Shown here one piece after another: positions 43,779-52,151 of a DNA stretch of 64,000 nt; positions within the stretch are counted from its first letter, which is position 1, and each line of letters starts with the position of its first letter. Source of the stretch: VFKU01 sp964620045 (GTDB lineage Bacteria > Hydrogenedentota > Hydrogenedentia > Hydrogenedentales > GCA-2746185). Under the pieces are notes generated by a model. The model made no database searches. It was given only the letters and a program-made list of their open reading frames with translations, and had not been told where the DNA came from. The stretch covers positions 186,001 to 250,000 of the forward strand of contig CAZUJL010000001.1 of the NCBI GenBank assembly GCA_964620045.1, given 5' to 3'. The translations under genes were made by a program, and so were the position numbers.

Positions 43779-43808
43779 TTGATTTATTAAATTACCCTAT
43801 GTTAATTT
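43779..43808 (+). promoter_or_regulatory. mntH promoter with DtxR/MntR-type operator
   Basis: TTGATT (43779-43784), 17-nt spacer, TTAATT (43802-43807). The dyad AAATTACC-CTAT-GTTAATTT (43789-43808, 7 of 8 positions paired) covers spacer and -10. The same module precedes the second metal ABC operon at 45728-45757. Confidence 0.7.
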
Positions 43809-43829
43809 TAAGCAGGGTAAATCTTCTTT

Positions 43830-45236
43830 ATGAAGCCCCCGCACTCGCTACCCGAAAAGTCCGGTCCATCCGGCTCCGCGATCGAGCCGGTCGTTCCGCA
43901 TCCCCTCGATGGCTGGCGAAGCCCCGTGCGCATGCCGTCGCTCCCGGAAGCGTTCTCCACCATCCGCGTGCCGACTGACGCCTCGTTCTGGCGCAAGATG
44001 TTCGCCTTCGCGGGCCCGGGTCTCATGGTGGCCGTCGGGTATATGGATCCCGGCAACTGGGCCACCGATCTCGCCGGCGGCGCGCGCTTCGGCTACACGC
44101 TGCTTTCCGTCGTGCTGATCTCAAATTTCATGGCGATCCTGCTGCAGCACCTTGCGCTGAAGCTGGGCATCGTCGGCGGGCGCGACCTGGCCCAGGCCTG
44201 CCGCGATCACTATTCGCGTCCCGTGGCAATGTTTCTGTGGGTCCTCTGCGAAATCGCAATTGCGGCCTGCGACCTGGCCGAGGTCATCGGCTCCGCCATC
44301 GCATTAAATCTTCTCTTCGGCATTCCGCTCGTGATCGGCGTGATGATCACCGCGCTCGATGTACTCGTAATCCTGTTCCTGCAGTCGAAAGGCTTCCGGT
44401 ACGTGGAGTGCCTCGTCGCGGCGCTGATCTTCGTCATCGGCGCGTGCTTTGCCTACGAAATGATCGTCGCGCAGCCGGCCATCGCGAGCGTGCTTGCCGG
44501 GCTCATCCCGAGTCCGAAAATTGTCACCACGCCGGAGATGCTGTACATCGCGGTCGGCATCCTGGGCGCCACTGTCATGCCGCACAATCTCTATCTGCAT
44601 TCGAGCATCGTGCAGACGCGCGCCTTCGCGCGCACCGACTCCGGCCGCGCAATGGCCGTGCGCTATGCCACGATCGACTCGACGATCTCGCTGTTGTTCG
44701 CGTTCTTCATCAACGCCGCGATCCTGATCCTTAGCGCCGCGGCCTTCCACGGCACGGAACACTCCAACGTGGCCGATATTGCCGACGCCTACCAGTTACT
44801 CTCTCCCACGCTCGGCGTTTCGCTCGCAAGTACGTTGTTCGCGATTGCGCTGCTCGCCTCCGGGCAGAATTCGACGCTCACCGGCACCATGGCGGGCCAA
44901 ATCGTCATGGAAGGCTTCCTGAATATTCGCCTGCGCCCGTGGGTGCGGCGCCTGCTCACCCGTCTCGTCGCGATCGTGCCCGCGGTCACGGTGGCCGCCA
45001 TCTATGGCGAGAAAGGCGTCGGCGAACTGCTGATCCTCAGCCAGGTGATACTCTCGCTGCAGCTCAGTTTCGCCGTGGTGCCGCTGGTGCTGTTCACAAG
45101 CGATCGCATCAAGATGGGCCGCTTCGTCAATTCCGCATGGCTTCGTAACACGGCATGGGTCGTGGCCGTTATCATCATTTCGCTGAACCTGTATCTGCTC
45201 GGCCAGACCTTCATGGGCTGGTTCGGCGGTGAATAA
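43830..45236 (+). CDS. mntH: Nramp-family Mn2+/divalent metal:H+ symporter
   Basis: Inner-membrane proton-coupled importer of manganese and iron, 468 aa with about 11 helices. After an N-terminal cytoplasmic tail of ~55 residues, the metal-binding motif DPGNWATDL (TM1) appears; the usual DPGN is intact. The TM6 motif is seen as GATVMPHNLYLHSS. The short, A/T-rich leader holds a putative metal-repressor site. UspA follows after 17 nt, so they are probably co-transcribed. Confidence 0.93.
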   Translation: MKPPHSLPEKSGPSGSAIEPVVPHPLDGWRSPVRMPSLPEAFSTIRVPTDASFWRKMFAFAGPGLMVAVGYMDPGNWATDLAGGARFGYTLLSVVLISNFMAILLQHLALKLGIVGGRDLAQACRDHYSRPVAMFLWVLCEIAIAACDLAEVIGSAIALNLLFGIPLVIGVMITALDVLVILFLQSKGFRYVECLVAALIFVIGACFAYEMIVAQPAIASVLAGLIPSPKIVTTPEMLYIAVGILGATVMPHNLYLHSSIVQTRAFARTDSGRAMAVRYATIDSTISLLFAFFINAAILILSAAAFHGTEHSNVADIADAYQLLSPTLGVSLASTLFAIALLASGQNSTLTGTMAGQIVMEGFLNIRLRPWVRRLLTRLVAIVPAVTVAAIYGEKGVGELLILSQVILSLQLSFAVVPLVLFTSDRIKMGRFVNSAWLRNTAWVVAVIIISLNLYLLGQTFMGWFGGE

Positions 45237-45253
45237 CCCCTGCGGAGAATGAC

Positions 45254-45682
45254 ATGTACCGTCACATCCTGATTCCGCTGGAGAATTCATCCACCGACGA
45301 CGCGATCCTCGCGCATATCAAGCCGCTCGCGCGGTTGTTGCAGGCAAAGCTAACGCTGATTCATGTCGCCGACGGATTCATGGCGCGGAGCCAGGAACGC
45401 TTCGACGAAAGCCCCGAGATGAAAGAAGATCGCGCGTATCTGCAACAACGGCAGGACGCGCTGACCGCCGAAGGCTTCCAGGCATCGGCCATCCTCGCGT
45501 GCGGCGATCCGGCCAGCCAGATTGTATCGGCCGCCAAACAAGAGGGCTGCGACCTAATCGCCATGGCGACGCACGGCCACACGGGCATCGCCGATCTCAT
45601 CCTCGGCAGCGTCGCCTCCGCCGTGCGACACAAGACCGCGCTCCCCGTGCTGCTGATTCAAGACGGCAGCACGGGGAAATAG
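45254..45682 (+). CDS. UspA-family universal stress protein
   Basis: A 142-aa single-domain protein. It starts YRHILIPLENSSTDDAIL and ends with the ATP-binding-type motif GHTGIADLILGSVASAV (GxxGx9GS pattern), so it probably binds ATP like MJ0577. Members dimerise and act under stress. Placed 17 nt after mntH, a recurrent pairing that suggests a role tied to metal import. CGGAG lies 8 nt before the ATG. Confidence 0.9.
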   Translation: MYRHILIPLENSSTDDAILAHIKPLARLLQAKLTLIHVADGFMARSQERFDESPEMKEDRAYLQQRQDALTAEGFQASAILACGDPASQIVSAAKQEGCDLIAMATHGHTGIADLILGSVASAVRHKTALPVLLIQDGSTGK

Positions 45683-45727
45683 CCCATCGGCTATTCCCGC
45701 TACATCCAAAAAAACCGAATATTCAGG

Positions 45728-45757
45728 TTGCTTTATTAAGTTAACGTATGTTAAATT
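45728..45757 (+). promoter_or_regulatory. Promoter/operator of the Mn/Fe-type ABC operon
   Basis: TTGCTT (45728-45733), 17-nt spacer, TTAAAT (45751-45756). The dyad AAGTTAAC-GTAT-GTTAAATT (45738-45757) has 7 of 8 paired positions. Across the 30-nt block from 45732 it matches the mntH site at 24 positions, including the promoter geometry. Confidence 0.72.
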
Positions 45758-45824
45758 AGAGAGGCATTGGTAACTTTTCGCCATTTCGCCCGGGTTTTTC
45801 GGGCCGAAGGGAGTATTCGAGCGT

Positions 45825-46754
45825 ATGCGCCTGCTTTCGTTCGTGTTGGTCGCCGGCCTCATCGCCGGCTGCAGTCCCGGCGGTTCCACTGCCTCCTCGG
45901 GCGCGTCCCCGGGCACTGGGCCGTTCAAAGTCACCACCACCATCGGCATGATCGCCGACATCGCGCAGATCATCGGCGGCGCGCATGTCGAGGTCACGGG
46001 CCTCATGGGCCCCGGCGTCGACCCGCACCTGTACAAGGCGACGCAGGGCGACCTCACGAAACTGCGCGGGGCCGATCTCATTTTGTACAACGGGTTGCAC
46101 CTAGAAGGCCGCATGGCCGATGTGCTCGTGCAGATGGCCAGCAGCATCAAGACCGTGCAGGTCACCGAAACGATCCCGCACAATCTGCTGCGCGAGCCGC
46201 CCGAGTTCCAGGGGCAGTTTGACCCGCACGTGTGGTTCGACGTATCGATGTGGAAGCACGCCGTCGAACGCACGCGGGACGCCTTCAAGGAATTCGCGCC
46301 CTTGCACGCCGCGGAGTTCGACGCCAATGCCGCCACCCTGCTCACTCAGATGGATGAGCTGCATGCGCACGCCAAGAACCAGATCGCCACGATCCCGCAG
46401 GAGTCGCGCGTGCTCGTCACCGCACACGACGCCTTCGGTTATTTCGGCCGCGCCTACGACATCGAAGTCCTCGGGCTGCAGGGCATCAGCACGGCCTCCG
46501 AATACGGCCTGCAGGATGTGGACAAGCTCGTCGATCAGATCGTCGCGCGCAAAATCCGCGCGGTCTTCGTCGAGTCGTCCATCTCGCCAAAATCGATCGA
46601 AGCGCTCGTGGCCGGCGCGAAATCGCGGGGCCACGACCTGCAGATCGGCGGCCAGCTTTACTCCGACGCGATGGGCGCGCCAGGCACGCCGGAGGGCACG
46701 TACCTCGGCATGGTGCGGCACAACGTCGACACCATCGTGGGCGCGCTCAAATGA
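45825..46754 (+). CDS. Metal ABC transporter substrate-binding lipoprotein (TroA/MntA/YtgA-like)
   Basis: Cluster 9 periplasmic binding protein of 309 aa. Lipobox LIAGC gives lipidated Cys16. Metal ligands typical of manganese/iron binders are in GVDPHLYKATQGD (His), DPHVWFD (His), the VTAHDAFGYFGRAY region, and VESSISPKSIE. It lacks the long His-rich loop of ZnuA, which favours Mn or Fe. First gene of a tightly coupled four-gene operon. Confidence 0.9.
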   Translation: MRLLSFVLVAGLIAGCSPGGSTASSGASPGTGPFKVTTTIGMIADIAQIIGGAHVEVTGLMGPGVDPHLYKATQGDLTKLRGADLILYNGLHLEGRMADVLVQMASSIKTVQVTETIPHNLLREPPEFQGQFDPHVWFDVSMWKHAVERTRDAFKEFAPLHAAEFDANAATLLTQMDELHAHAKNQIATIPQESRVLVTAHDAFGYFGRAYDIEVLGLQGISTASEYGLQDVDKLVDQIVARKIRAVFVESSISPKSIEALVAGAKSRGHDLQIGGQLYSDAMGAPGTPEGTYLGMVRHNVDTIVGALK

Positions 46755-47539
46755 GTCCCGCCGATCCCGTCGCGCCGATCGAGGTGCATGATCTTACAGT
46801 CGCCTACCACCACCGGCCCGTGCTGTGGGACGTGGACCTCACGTTCCCCGAGGGCAAACTCATCGCCGTCGTCGGCCCGAACGGCGCCGGCAAGAGCACG
46901 CTCATCAAGGCGATCATGGGCCTCGTGCCACTGGCGTCGGGCCACGTTAAAATTTTCGGCAAGCCGGCCGAGCAAGGCCGCGCGTCGGTCGCCTATGTGC
47001 CGCAGCGCGGCTCGGTCGATTGGGACTTCCCCACGAACGCGCTCGACGTCGTACTCATGGGCCGCTACGGCCATCTGCCACTCTTCGGCCGGCCCGGCCG
47101 CCGCGACAAGGAAATCGCACGGCAGTCGCTCGAAAAAGTCGGCATGCTCGACTTCGCGCACCGGCAAATCTCGCAGCTCTCCGGCGGCCAGCAGCAGCGC
47201 GTGTTCCTCGCGCGCGCCCTCGCGCAGCAGGCGCGCGTGTATCTGATGGATGAACCTTTCGCCGGCGTGGACGCCGCCACCGAGCGCGCGATCGTCGCGT
47301 TGTTGCGCGATCTGCGCGAGCAGGGCAGCACGCTTGTAGTCGTACACCATGATCTGCAAACGGTGCCGCAGTATTTCGACAACGTGTTGCTGCTGAATCT
47401 CCGCACGGTCGCCTTCGGCCCCGTTGAGGACGTTTTCACGCAGCAGAACCTGCAGAAGACCTACGGCGGCCAGCTCGGCGTGCTCACGGAAGTCGGCGAA
47501 AAACTCCGCAGCGCGGACTGGAGCAAGCGCCGTGGATGA
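46751..47539 (+). CDS. Metal ABC transporter ATP-binding protein (MntB/YtgB-like)
   Basis: A 262-aa nucleotide-binding subunit. Walker A GPNGAGKST, Q-loop YVPQRGSVDWDFP, signature LSGGQQQRVFLARAL, Walker B VYLMDEP, switch His in VVHHDLQ. The VPQR...DWDFP segment is characteristic of the Mn/Zn/Fe cluster. Overlaps the binding-protein gene by ATGA and the permease gene by 8 nt. Confidence 0.93.
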   Translation: MSPADPVAPIEVHDLTVAYHHRPVLWDVDLTFPEGKLIAVVGPNGAGKSTLIKAIMGLVPLASGHVKIFGKPAEQGRASVAYVPQRGSVDWDFPTNALDVVLMGRYGHLPLFGRPGRRDKEIARQSLEKVGMLDFAHRQISQLSGGQQQRVFLARALAQQARVYLMDEPFAGVDAATERAIVALLRDLREQGSTLVVVHHDLQTVPQYFDNVLLLNLRTVAFGPVEDVFTQQNLQKTYGGQLGVLTEVGEKLRSADWSKRRG

Positions 47540-48860
47540 CTCCTCGCTGCCGCCGTGGATCGCGTTCTTCACGATCCCGAGCGTCAACGTTGCCTATGTG
47601 CTGATCGGCTGTGTCGTGCTCGGCGCGGCTTCGGCGGCGGTGGGTTCCTTCACCTTCCTGCGCAAGCGCTCGCTGATGGGCGACGCGCTCGCCCACTCCG
47701 CGTTGCCGGGCGTGTGCATGGCCTTCATCCTCACCGGCACGAAGGACCCGCTGGTCATTCTGCTCGGTGCAGCCGTCGCGTGCTGGCTCGGCGCGCTCAG
47801 CATCGACTGGATCGTGCGCAACACGCGCTGCAAGGAAGACAGCGCGCTCGGCATCGTGCTCACGATCTTCTTCGGCGTCGGCATTCTGCTGCTCACGCAC
47901 ATCCAACAGACCGGCAGCGCCGCACAGTCCGGTCTCGACAAATTCCTCTTCGGCCAGGCCGCCTCAATCATCGGCCGCGACCTGTGGGTCATTGCGTCGA
48001 CGGGCGTCGTCATGTGCCTCGGCGTCGCGGTGGCCTACAAGGAATTCAAAGTCGTCTCCTTCGATCCCGGCTTCGCGCGCGCGATCGGCCTGCGCACGCC
48101 GATCATCGAGATCGCGCTCTCCACGCTCGTCGTGCTCGGCGTCGCGATCGGCCTGCAGGCGGTCGGCGTCGTACTCATGGCCGCGCTCCTCGTCACGCCG
48201 GCCGCCGCCGCACGCTACTGGACCGAAAAACTACACATCATGATCCTGCTCGCGGCGCTCTTCGGCGCGCTCAGCGGCGCGCTCGGCGCGTATGTCAGCT
48301 ATCTCAGCCCGCGCATGCCCACGGGTCCGTGGATGGTCGTCGCGGTCTCCGCGCTCTTCACCTTTTCTCTACTCTTCGCGCCGCGCACGGGTGTCGTCGC
48401 GCGGCTGATGCGCCAGTATCGCCGCACGCGGCGCACGGCGGAAGAAAACGTATTGCGCACGCTCTATCTGCTCGGCGAACGGCTCGGCCGGTGGGACGAG
48501 TTCCACGGGGTTAGCGAAATTCTCCAGTACCGCAGCATGTCGCCGGCCTCGCTTACGCGTACGCTGGATCGTCTGAAGCAAAAAGACCTCGTCACCGAAA
48601 CGCGCCAGGGATTCTTCGCGCTCACGCGTGCTGGTGAGGATCGCGGCCGCCGGCTCACGCGCCTGCACCGCTTGTGGGAGCTGTACCTCATGCGCAAGCT
48701 CGACATCGCGCCGGACCATGTGCACGACGACGCCGAGGAAATTGAACACATCATCACGCCGGAACTCGAGGCGCGCCTCATCGCCGTGCTCGAAAATCCC
48801 GAGGAAGACCCGCACCAGCAGCGCATCCCGCGCCGGCCCGAGCCGGAGGTGTCGGCATGA
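47532..48860 (+). CDS. Metal ABC permease fused to a DtxR/MntR-type repressor (YtgCR-like)
   Basis: A 442-aa chimera from GTG 47532. Residues about 15-285 are an ABC-3 permease with the LMGDALAHSALPGVCMAF motif and GVVLMAALLVTPAAAARYW. After the last helix and a basic linker (RLMRQYRRTRRTAEEN), residues about 303-440 form a winged helix (MSPASLTRTLDRLKQKDLV) and a DtxR/MntR dimerisation domain. By alignment with B. subtilis MntR, His379, Glu402, Glu405 and His406 match metal ligands; the two N-terminal acidic ligands are Asn306 and Arg309. Chlamydial YtgCR has the same architecture and its repressor half is released by cleavage. Release here is inference. Confidence 0.88.
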   Translation: MDDSSLPPWIAFFTIPSVNVAYVLIGCVVLGAASAAVGSFTFLRKRSLMGDALAHSALPGVCMAFILTGTKDPLVILLGAAVACWLGALSIDWIVRNTRCKEDSALGIVLTIFFGVGILLLTHIQQTGSAAQSGLDKFLFGQAASIIGRDLWVIASTGVVMCLGVAVAYKEFKVVSFDPGFARAIGLRTPIIEIALSTLVVLGVAIGLQAVGVVLMAALLVTPAAAARYWTEKLHIMILLAALFGALSGALGAYVSYLSPRMPTGPWMVVAVSALFTFSLLFAPRTGVVARLMRQYRRTRRTAEENVLRTLYLLGERLGRWDEFHGVSEILQYRSMSPASLTRTLDRLKQKDLVTETRQGFFALTRAGEDRGRRLTRLHRLWELYLMRKLDIAPDHVHDDAEEIEHIITPELEARLIAVLENPEEDPHQQRIPRRPEPEVSA

Positions 48861-49813
48861 GCGAAATGGTACAACGCGTGCGCGATATCTCCCTGATGCC
48901 CGGCACCGACGGTTTCTGGATCGTCACCGTCGGCGCGCTCGTGGCCACGGCCTGCGCGCTCGTCGGTTGCTTCCTGGTGTTGCGCCGCATGTCGATGCTC
49001 GGCGACGCGATCTCGCACGCTGTATTGCCCGGCATCGTGCTTGCCTTCCTGTTCAGCGGCAGCCGCGAGATTGTGCCCATGATCCTCGGCGCGGGCGCGC
49101 TCGGCCTGTTCACGGCCTTCGCCACGGACCTGCTCACGCGCCATGGCAAGCTCGTGAACGACGCCTCCATCGGCGTCACGTTCACCGTGCTCTTCGCCGT
49201 CGGCGTCATTCTCGTCAGCCGCTTCGCCGGGCAAGTCGACCTGGATCTCGACTGCGTGCTCTACGGCGAAATTCTATACGCACCCTTCGACGTGTTGACC
49301 GTAAACGGTACGAACATTGGCCCGCGATCCGCGTGGATCATGGGCGCGGTAGCACTGGCGAACTTCCTCTTCATCGCGCTCGGCTGGAGCCGTTTGAAGG
49401 TCTGCGCCTTCGACACCGCGTTAGCGTCTTCCCTCGGCGTGAACGTCGTGCTGTGGCACTACCTGCTGATGGCATTCGTCTCGACGACCACCGTCGCCGC
49501 CTTCGAAAGTGTTGGCGTGATTCTCGTCGTCGGCATGCTGATCGTGCCGGCGAACACGGCCTATCTGCTCACCGATCGTCTGTGGCTGATGCACGCGCTC
49601 GCGGTGGTTGCGGGTGTCGTCAGTGCCGTGGGTGGCTACGTGCTCGCGACCGCGCTCAACGGCTCAATTGCGGGCGCCATGGCAACAATCGCGGGCGTGC
49701 TCTACGTGCTGGCCGCGCTCTTCGGCCCGCGCCACGGCGTGGTATCGAAGCGGCGCGCGCGAAAAGGATTGGCGCTGCAGCCCGACCAACTGTTGCCGGA
49801 AACCAGCGCATGA
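48857..49813 (+). CDS. Second metal ABC permease (YtgD-like)
   Basis: A 318-aa ABC-3 permease with eight to nine helices. Motifs are MSMLGDAISHAVLPGIVLAF and, later, VGVILVVGMLIVPANTAYLL. It is longer than usual at its C-terminus (KRRARKGLALQPDQLLPETS). It overlaps the fusion gene by ATGA. With the fused permease it probably forms a heterodimeric channel, as in chlamydial and treponemal operons with two permeases. Confidence 0.9.
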   Translation: MSEMVQRVRDISLMPGTDGFWIVTVGALVATACALVGCFLVLRRMSMLGDAISHAVLPGIVLAFLFSGSREIVPMILGAGALGLFTAFATDLLTRHGKLVNDASIGVTFTVLFAVGVILVSRFAGQVDLDLDCVLYGEILYAPFDVLTVNGTNIGPRSAWIMGAVALANFLFIALGWSRLKVCAFDTALASSLGVNVVLWHYLLMAFVSTTTVAAFESVGVILVVGMLIVPANTAYLLTDRLWLMHALAVVAGVVSAVGGYVLATALNGSIAGAMATIAGVLYVLAALFGPRHGVVSKRRARKGLALQPDQLLPETSA

Positions 49814-50007
49814 GCCCGCTGACGTATTCGTTCGCGCTGCATCGCGCGCACGTGCCGAAGGAACCGGTCGGCGGCACTTTGGACTCTAGTCCGTTGAATC
49901 TGTTCCTGACCGTGGCGTGGGATCAGTCGGAATCGAATTCGTCAATTTCTTCCGATAGTAGTTCTTCCGGTTCTCGCCGCACCGAGAACCGCCCGAAGAC
50001 GGCATAA
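49810..50007 (+). CDS. Doubtful 65-aa ORF after the permease gene
   Basis: Starts in an ATGA overlap with the permease stop and shows normal codon use for about 35 residues, then becomes Ser-rich (SSISSDSSSSGS) where it runs antisense to the minus-strand gene at 49923-50393. It may be a broken remnant of a fifth cistron or chance. Confidence 0.25.
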   Translation: MSPLTYSFALHRAHVPKEPVGGTLDSSPLNLFLTVAWDQSESNSSISSDSSSSGSRRTENRPKTA

Positions 50008-50393
50008 ATAAAACTCGGTACGCCGATAATCAGAAGTCCCAAAATCGCATTCACCGGAGACGCCTCACCGCGCGATTCAATTCGACGAGTCAAATCGGCA
50101 ATTTTGAACGGGCGTTCGTCGTGCAGCCACTCGTCAATGAAATAAGCCAGATATGCCAGAAATACCAGGCCACAGAGGAAACGATACGCCCACTGCGCAT
50201 ACGCTGGCGGCAACCAGAATCCTGCAAGCAAGGCGAAACACGCGAACTCCATCGCCAGCAACACTGCGACGTGCATCGGCGTCTGAATATCGATCAGCAT
50301 GGGCATCAACACGCCGAACAACACCAGAATCGGCGACAACGTCCATTTGATGAATGGACTGCCGGAAAACAGTGTCGATCCGAAATTGCTCAT
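49923..50393 (-). CDS. Hypothetical membrane protein
   Basis: A 156-aa protein with about four hydrophobic segments (residues 15-35, 42-62, 68-87, 115-133), a cytoplasmic loop (RPFKIADLTRRIES) and an acidic tail (EELLSEEIDEFDSD). No family recognised. It may be an uncharacterised DoxX-sized protein, but the key motifs are not evident. It stands alone on the minus strand. Confidence 0.6.
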   Translation of the reverse strand: MSNFGSTLFSGSPFIKWTLSPILVLFGVLMPMLIDIQTPMHVAVLLAMEFACFALLAGFWLPPAYAQWAYRFLCGLVFLAYLAYFIDEWLHDERPFKIADLTRRIESRGEASPVNAILGLLIIGVPSFIYAVFGRFSVRREPEELLSEEIDEFDSD

Positions 50394-50438
50394 GGGATGC
50401 CCAATATATCGTGCAAAATTGCCGAAATAACTCGGGTT

Positions 50439-50822
50439 TTAACGCTGTGCGTTCGGAAATCCGCAGCTTTTGGAAATTCGATGGCGATTGTCGGCAAAAT
50501 TTCGATAGCAAAGATCAAACACACGCCGGCACAACGGAGCAACAGAGATTAGATACAGGGGATATGCCCACCAGATGCGCTTCATTGCGAAGCGATAGAC
50601 ATCGGCACCAATAATCTGCTCGCCCGAAAAAAGCAGAAGACGCAAATCGTGCAGCAGTTCGCTCGAATCGAGCCCCAGACGCGCGGTCACCCATGGTTCC
50701 TGCAGCCTTGCAATCTCAATTCCGCGCCGAGACAACGTCCCAGCCCAGAACGGAACCCACCTGCTACAAAATCCGCAGGAGTCGTCGTACAACACCCAGC
50801 CAATTGGCGTCGCGTCACTCAC
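50439..50822 (-). CDS. DCC-family thiol-disulfide oxidoreductase (DUF393)
   Basis: A 127-aa thioredoxin-like protein. The family motif DxxCxxC is seen as YDDSCGFCSRW near residue 12, followed by a predicted fold ending YLISVAPLCRRVFDLCYR. Such proteins are proposed to be small redox proteins, often beside membrane or unknown genes. The GTG at 50822 overlaps the stop of the upstream DUF2071 gene (GTGA), which sets the start; the frame upstream of it is a shadow. Confidence 0.85.
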   Translation of the reverse strand: MSDATPIGWVLYDDSCGFCSRWVPFWAGTLSRRGIEIARLQEPWVTARLGLDSSELLHDLRLLLFSGEQIIGADVYRFAMKRIWWAYPLYLISVAPLCRRVFDLCYRNFADNRHRISKSCGFPNAQR

Positions 50823-51562
50823 AATCGCCCTCGCTCCACTTCCATGCCTTTTGAAACAGTCACCCTCGACCCATCCGCCAAAAATGCCGAGGTCGGTTTC
50901 GCCGATAACGCCTCTGCGAACCCAGCGCCGTAAAATCGGCCTGCGTCGCAATCAAAGCTCGCCTGCGCGGCCGTCCACACGCGCCAGCGTGGATGCTGTA
51001 CATGATACTCGACCGTTCCTCCGTGGCGTTGGCGCGCGTATCCCCAGTAGTGCTCCGTGATGAATTCCGCAAGACTGCCCACTGCGGGCTCCGCAGCCGC
51101 ACCTTCAACCTTCACCGACAAACAATCCGTTCGCCCTTGCGCGAACCAGGTATACGACACCTGCACCGGCTGCTGCGCGCCATCGCGCAGGATCGTGTGC
51201 GCCATCGGCATCGCCGTGTAGTTTTCTCCGTAGATCACGTTTGCTGTCCACGCAATCGCGCGCCGCGGCACCAATTCGCGCACAAACACAACACCTCGCC
51301 GGTGTTCGCCGTTCACGTCGCGGCGCACATAAAATCGCAGGTTCACTTCTTCGAAATTGCGGTGACCGGGAATGGGCACGCCGAGCACGCGAGTATCGAG
51401 AAATAAAAAACCCACCATGCTCGCGTAGGTTTTTCCGCCAAATGAATCCAGCTCCGTGCCGCCAGGCACAAACGGCAGCAACGCCTTTGGGTCGATCTCA
51501 TAATTAAGCATCGCAAGATACCGCCACTCAGCGGAGAGGAATATGGGATAAGCGGATGTCAT
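50819..51562 (-). CDS. DUF2071 protein (YqjF-like, acetoacetate decarboxylase fold)
   Basis: A 247-aa cytoplasmic protein. It begins FLSAEWRYLAMLNYEIDPKALLPFVP, the usual DUF2071 opening, and contains GKTYASMVGFLF and NLRFYVRRD. The fold resembles acetoacetate decarboxylase, but the catalytic lysine of that enzyme cannot be confirmed, and no activity is assigned. Translationally coupled to the DCC gene, suggesting a functional pair. Confidence 0.85.
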   Translation of the reverse strand: MTSAYPIFLSAEWRYLAMLNYEIDPKALLPFVPGGTELDSFGGKTYASMVGFLFLDTRVLGVPIPGHRNFEEVNLRFYVRRDVNGEHRRGVVFVRELVPRRAIAWTANVIYGENYTAMPMAHTILRDGAQQPVQVSYTWFAQGRTDCLSVKVEGAAAEPAVGSLAEFITEHYWGYARQRHGGTVEYHVQHPRWRVWTAAQASFDCDAGRFYGAGFAEALSAKPTSAFLADGSRVTVSKGMEVERGRL

Positions 51563-51618
51563 ACAGGTCCTGAAATCGTGATTGGCCGGATGCACTTTCG
51601 GCGTGCTATTCTTAATAC

Positions 51619-52062
51619 ATGGCTGCACCGATCTACAAACGGCGCAAATTCGACATCGTGGTTGCCACGCTGTCGCTCGTTTTGCTGCTCTCCAGCCTCA
51701 CGCCGTGTTTCGCGCTGTGCACCGCGGCGCGCGAAGCCGCCAAACCGGTGGCCAAGGCGCCAGTCCCGTCTTGCCACGAAGCGCCTGCGGCCGACGTGGT
51801 CGCCAACCCCGGCGCGCCGACCTGCTCCGAGAAACCGTCCGCCTCGCATTGCTGTTGCCTCAGCGAGCGCTCGACGACCGTCCCCAGTGATCCGCCGATG
51901 GTCGCCGCCGCACGCGACGCGGCCGCGTCTGCACCTGTGCATTTCGAATACATCGCCTCGGCTGTTCATACCGCGCACCATGCACATCTACGCCACAGTT
52001 GCCCGGATCGATCGCCGCCCGGCACGCCTATCTTCATCGCACACCACGCTCTCCTGATCTAA
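51619..52062 (+). CDS. Cys-rich exported protein of the copper module
   Basis: A 147-aa secreted protein. Signal-like segment at residues 10-32 (IVVATLSLVLLLSSLTPCFA), then cysteines in PSCHEAP, PTCSE, a CCC triplet and a late HSCPD, with several His (VHTAHHAHLRHS). The Cys/His content suggests metal binding. It lies 89 nt upstream of the TolC-like gene and may be part of that operon. No family name recognised. Confidence 0.55.
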   Translation: MAAPIYKRRKFDIVVATLSLVLLLSSLTPCFALCTAAREAAKPVAKAPVPSCHEAPAADVVANPGAPTCSEKPSASHCCCLSERSTTVPSDPPMVAAARDAAASAPVHFEYIASAVHTAHHAHLRHSCPDRSPPGTPIFIAHHALLI

Positions 52063-52151
52063 TCGCTCTCCGATTGCGGAAACGCGCCGCGCCTTCGTGT
52101 GCCCGGCGCGCATCTTAACGCACAATCGCATTCCACTTTTGGAAGAGTTGC

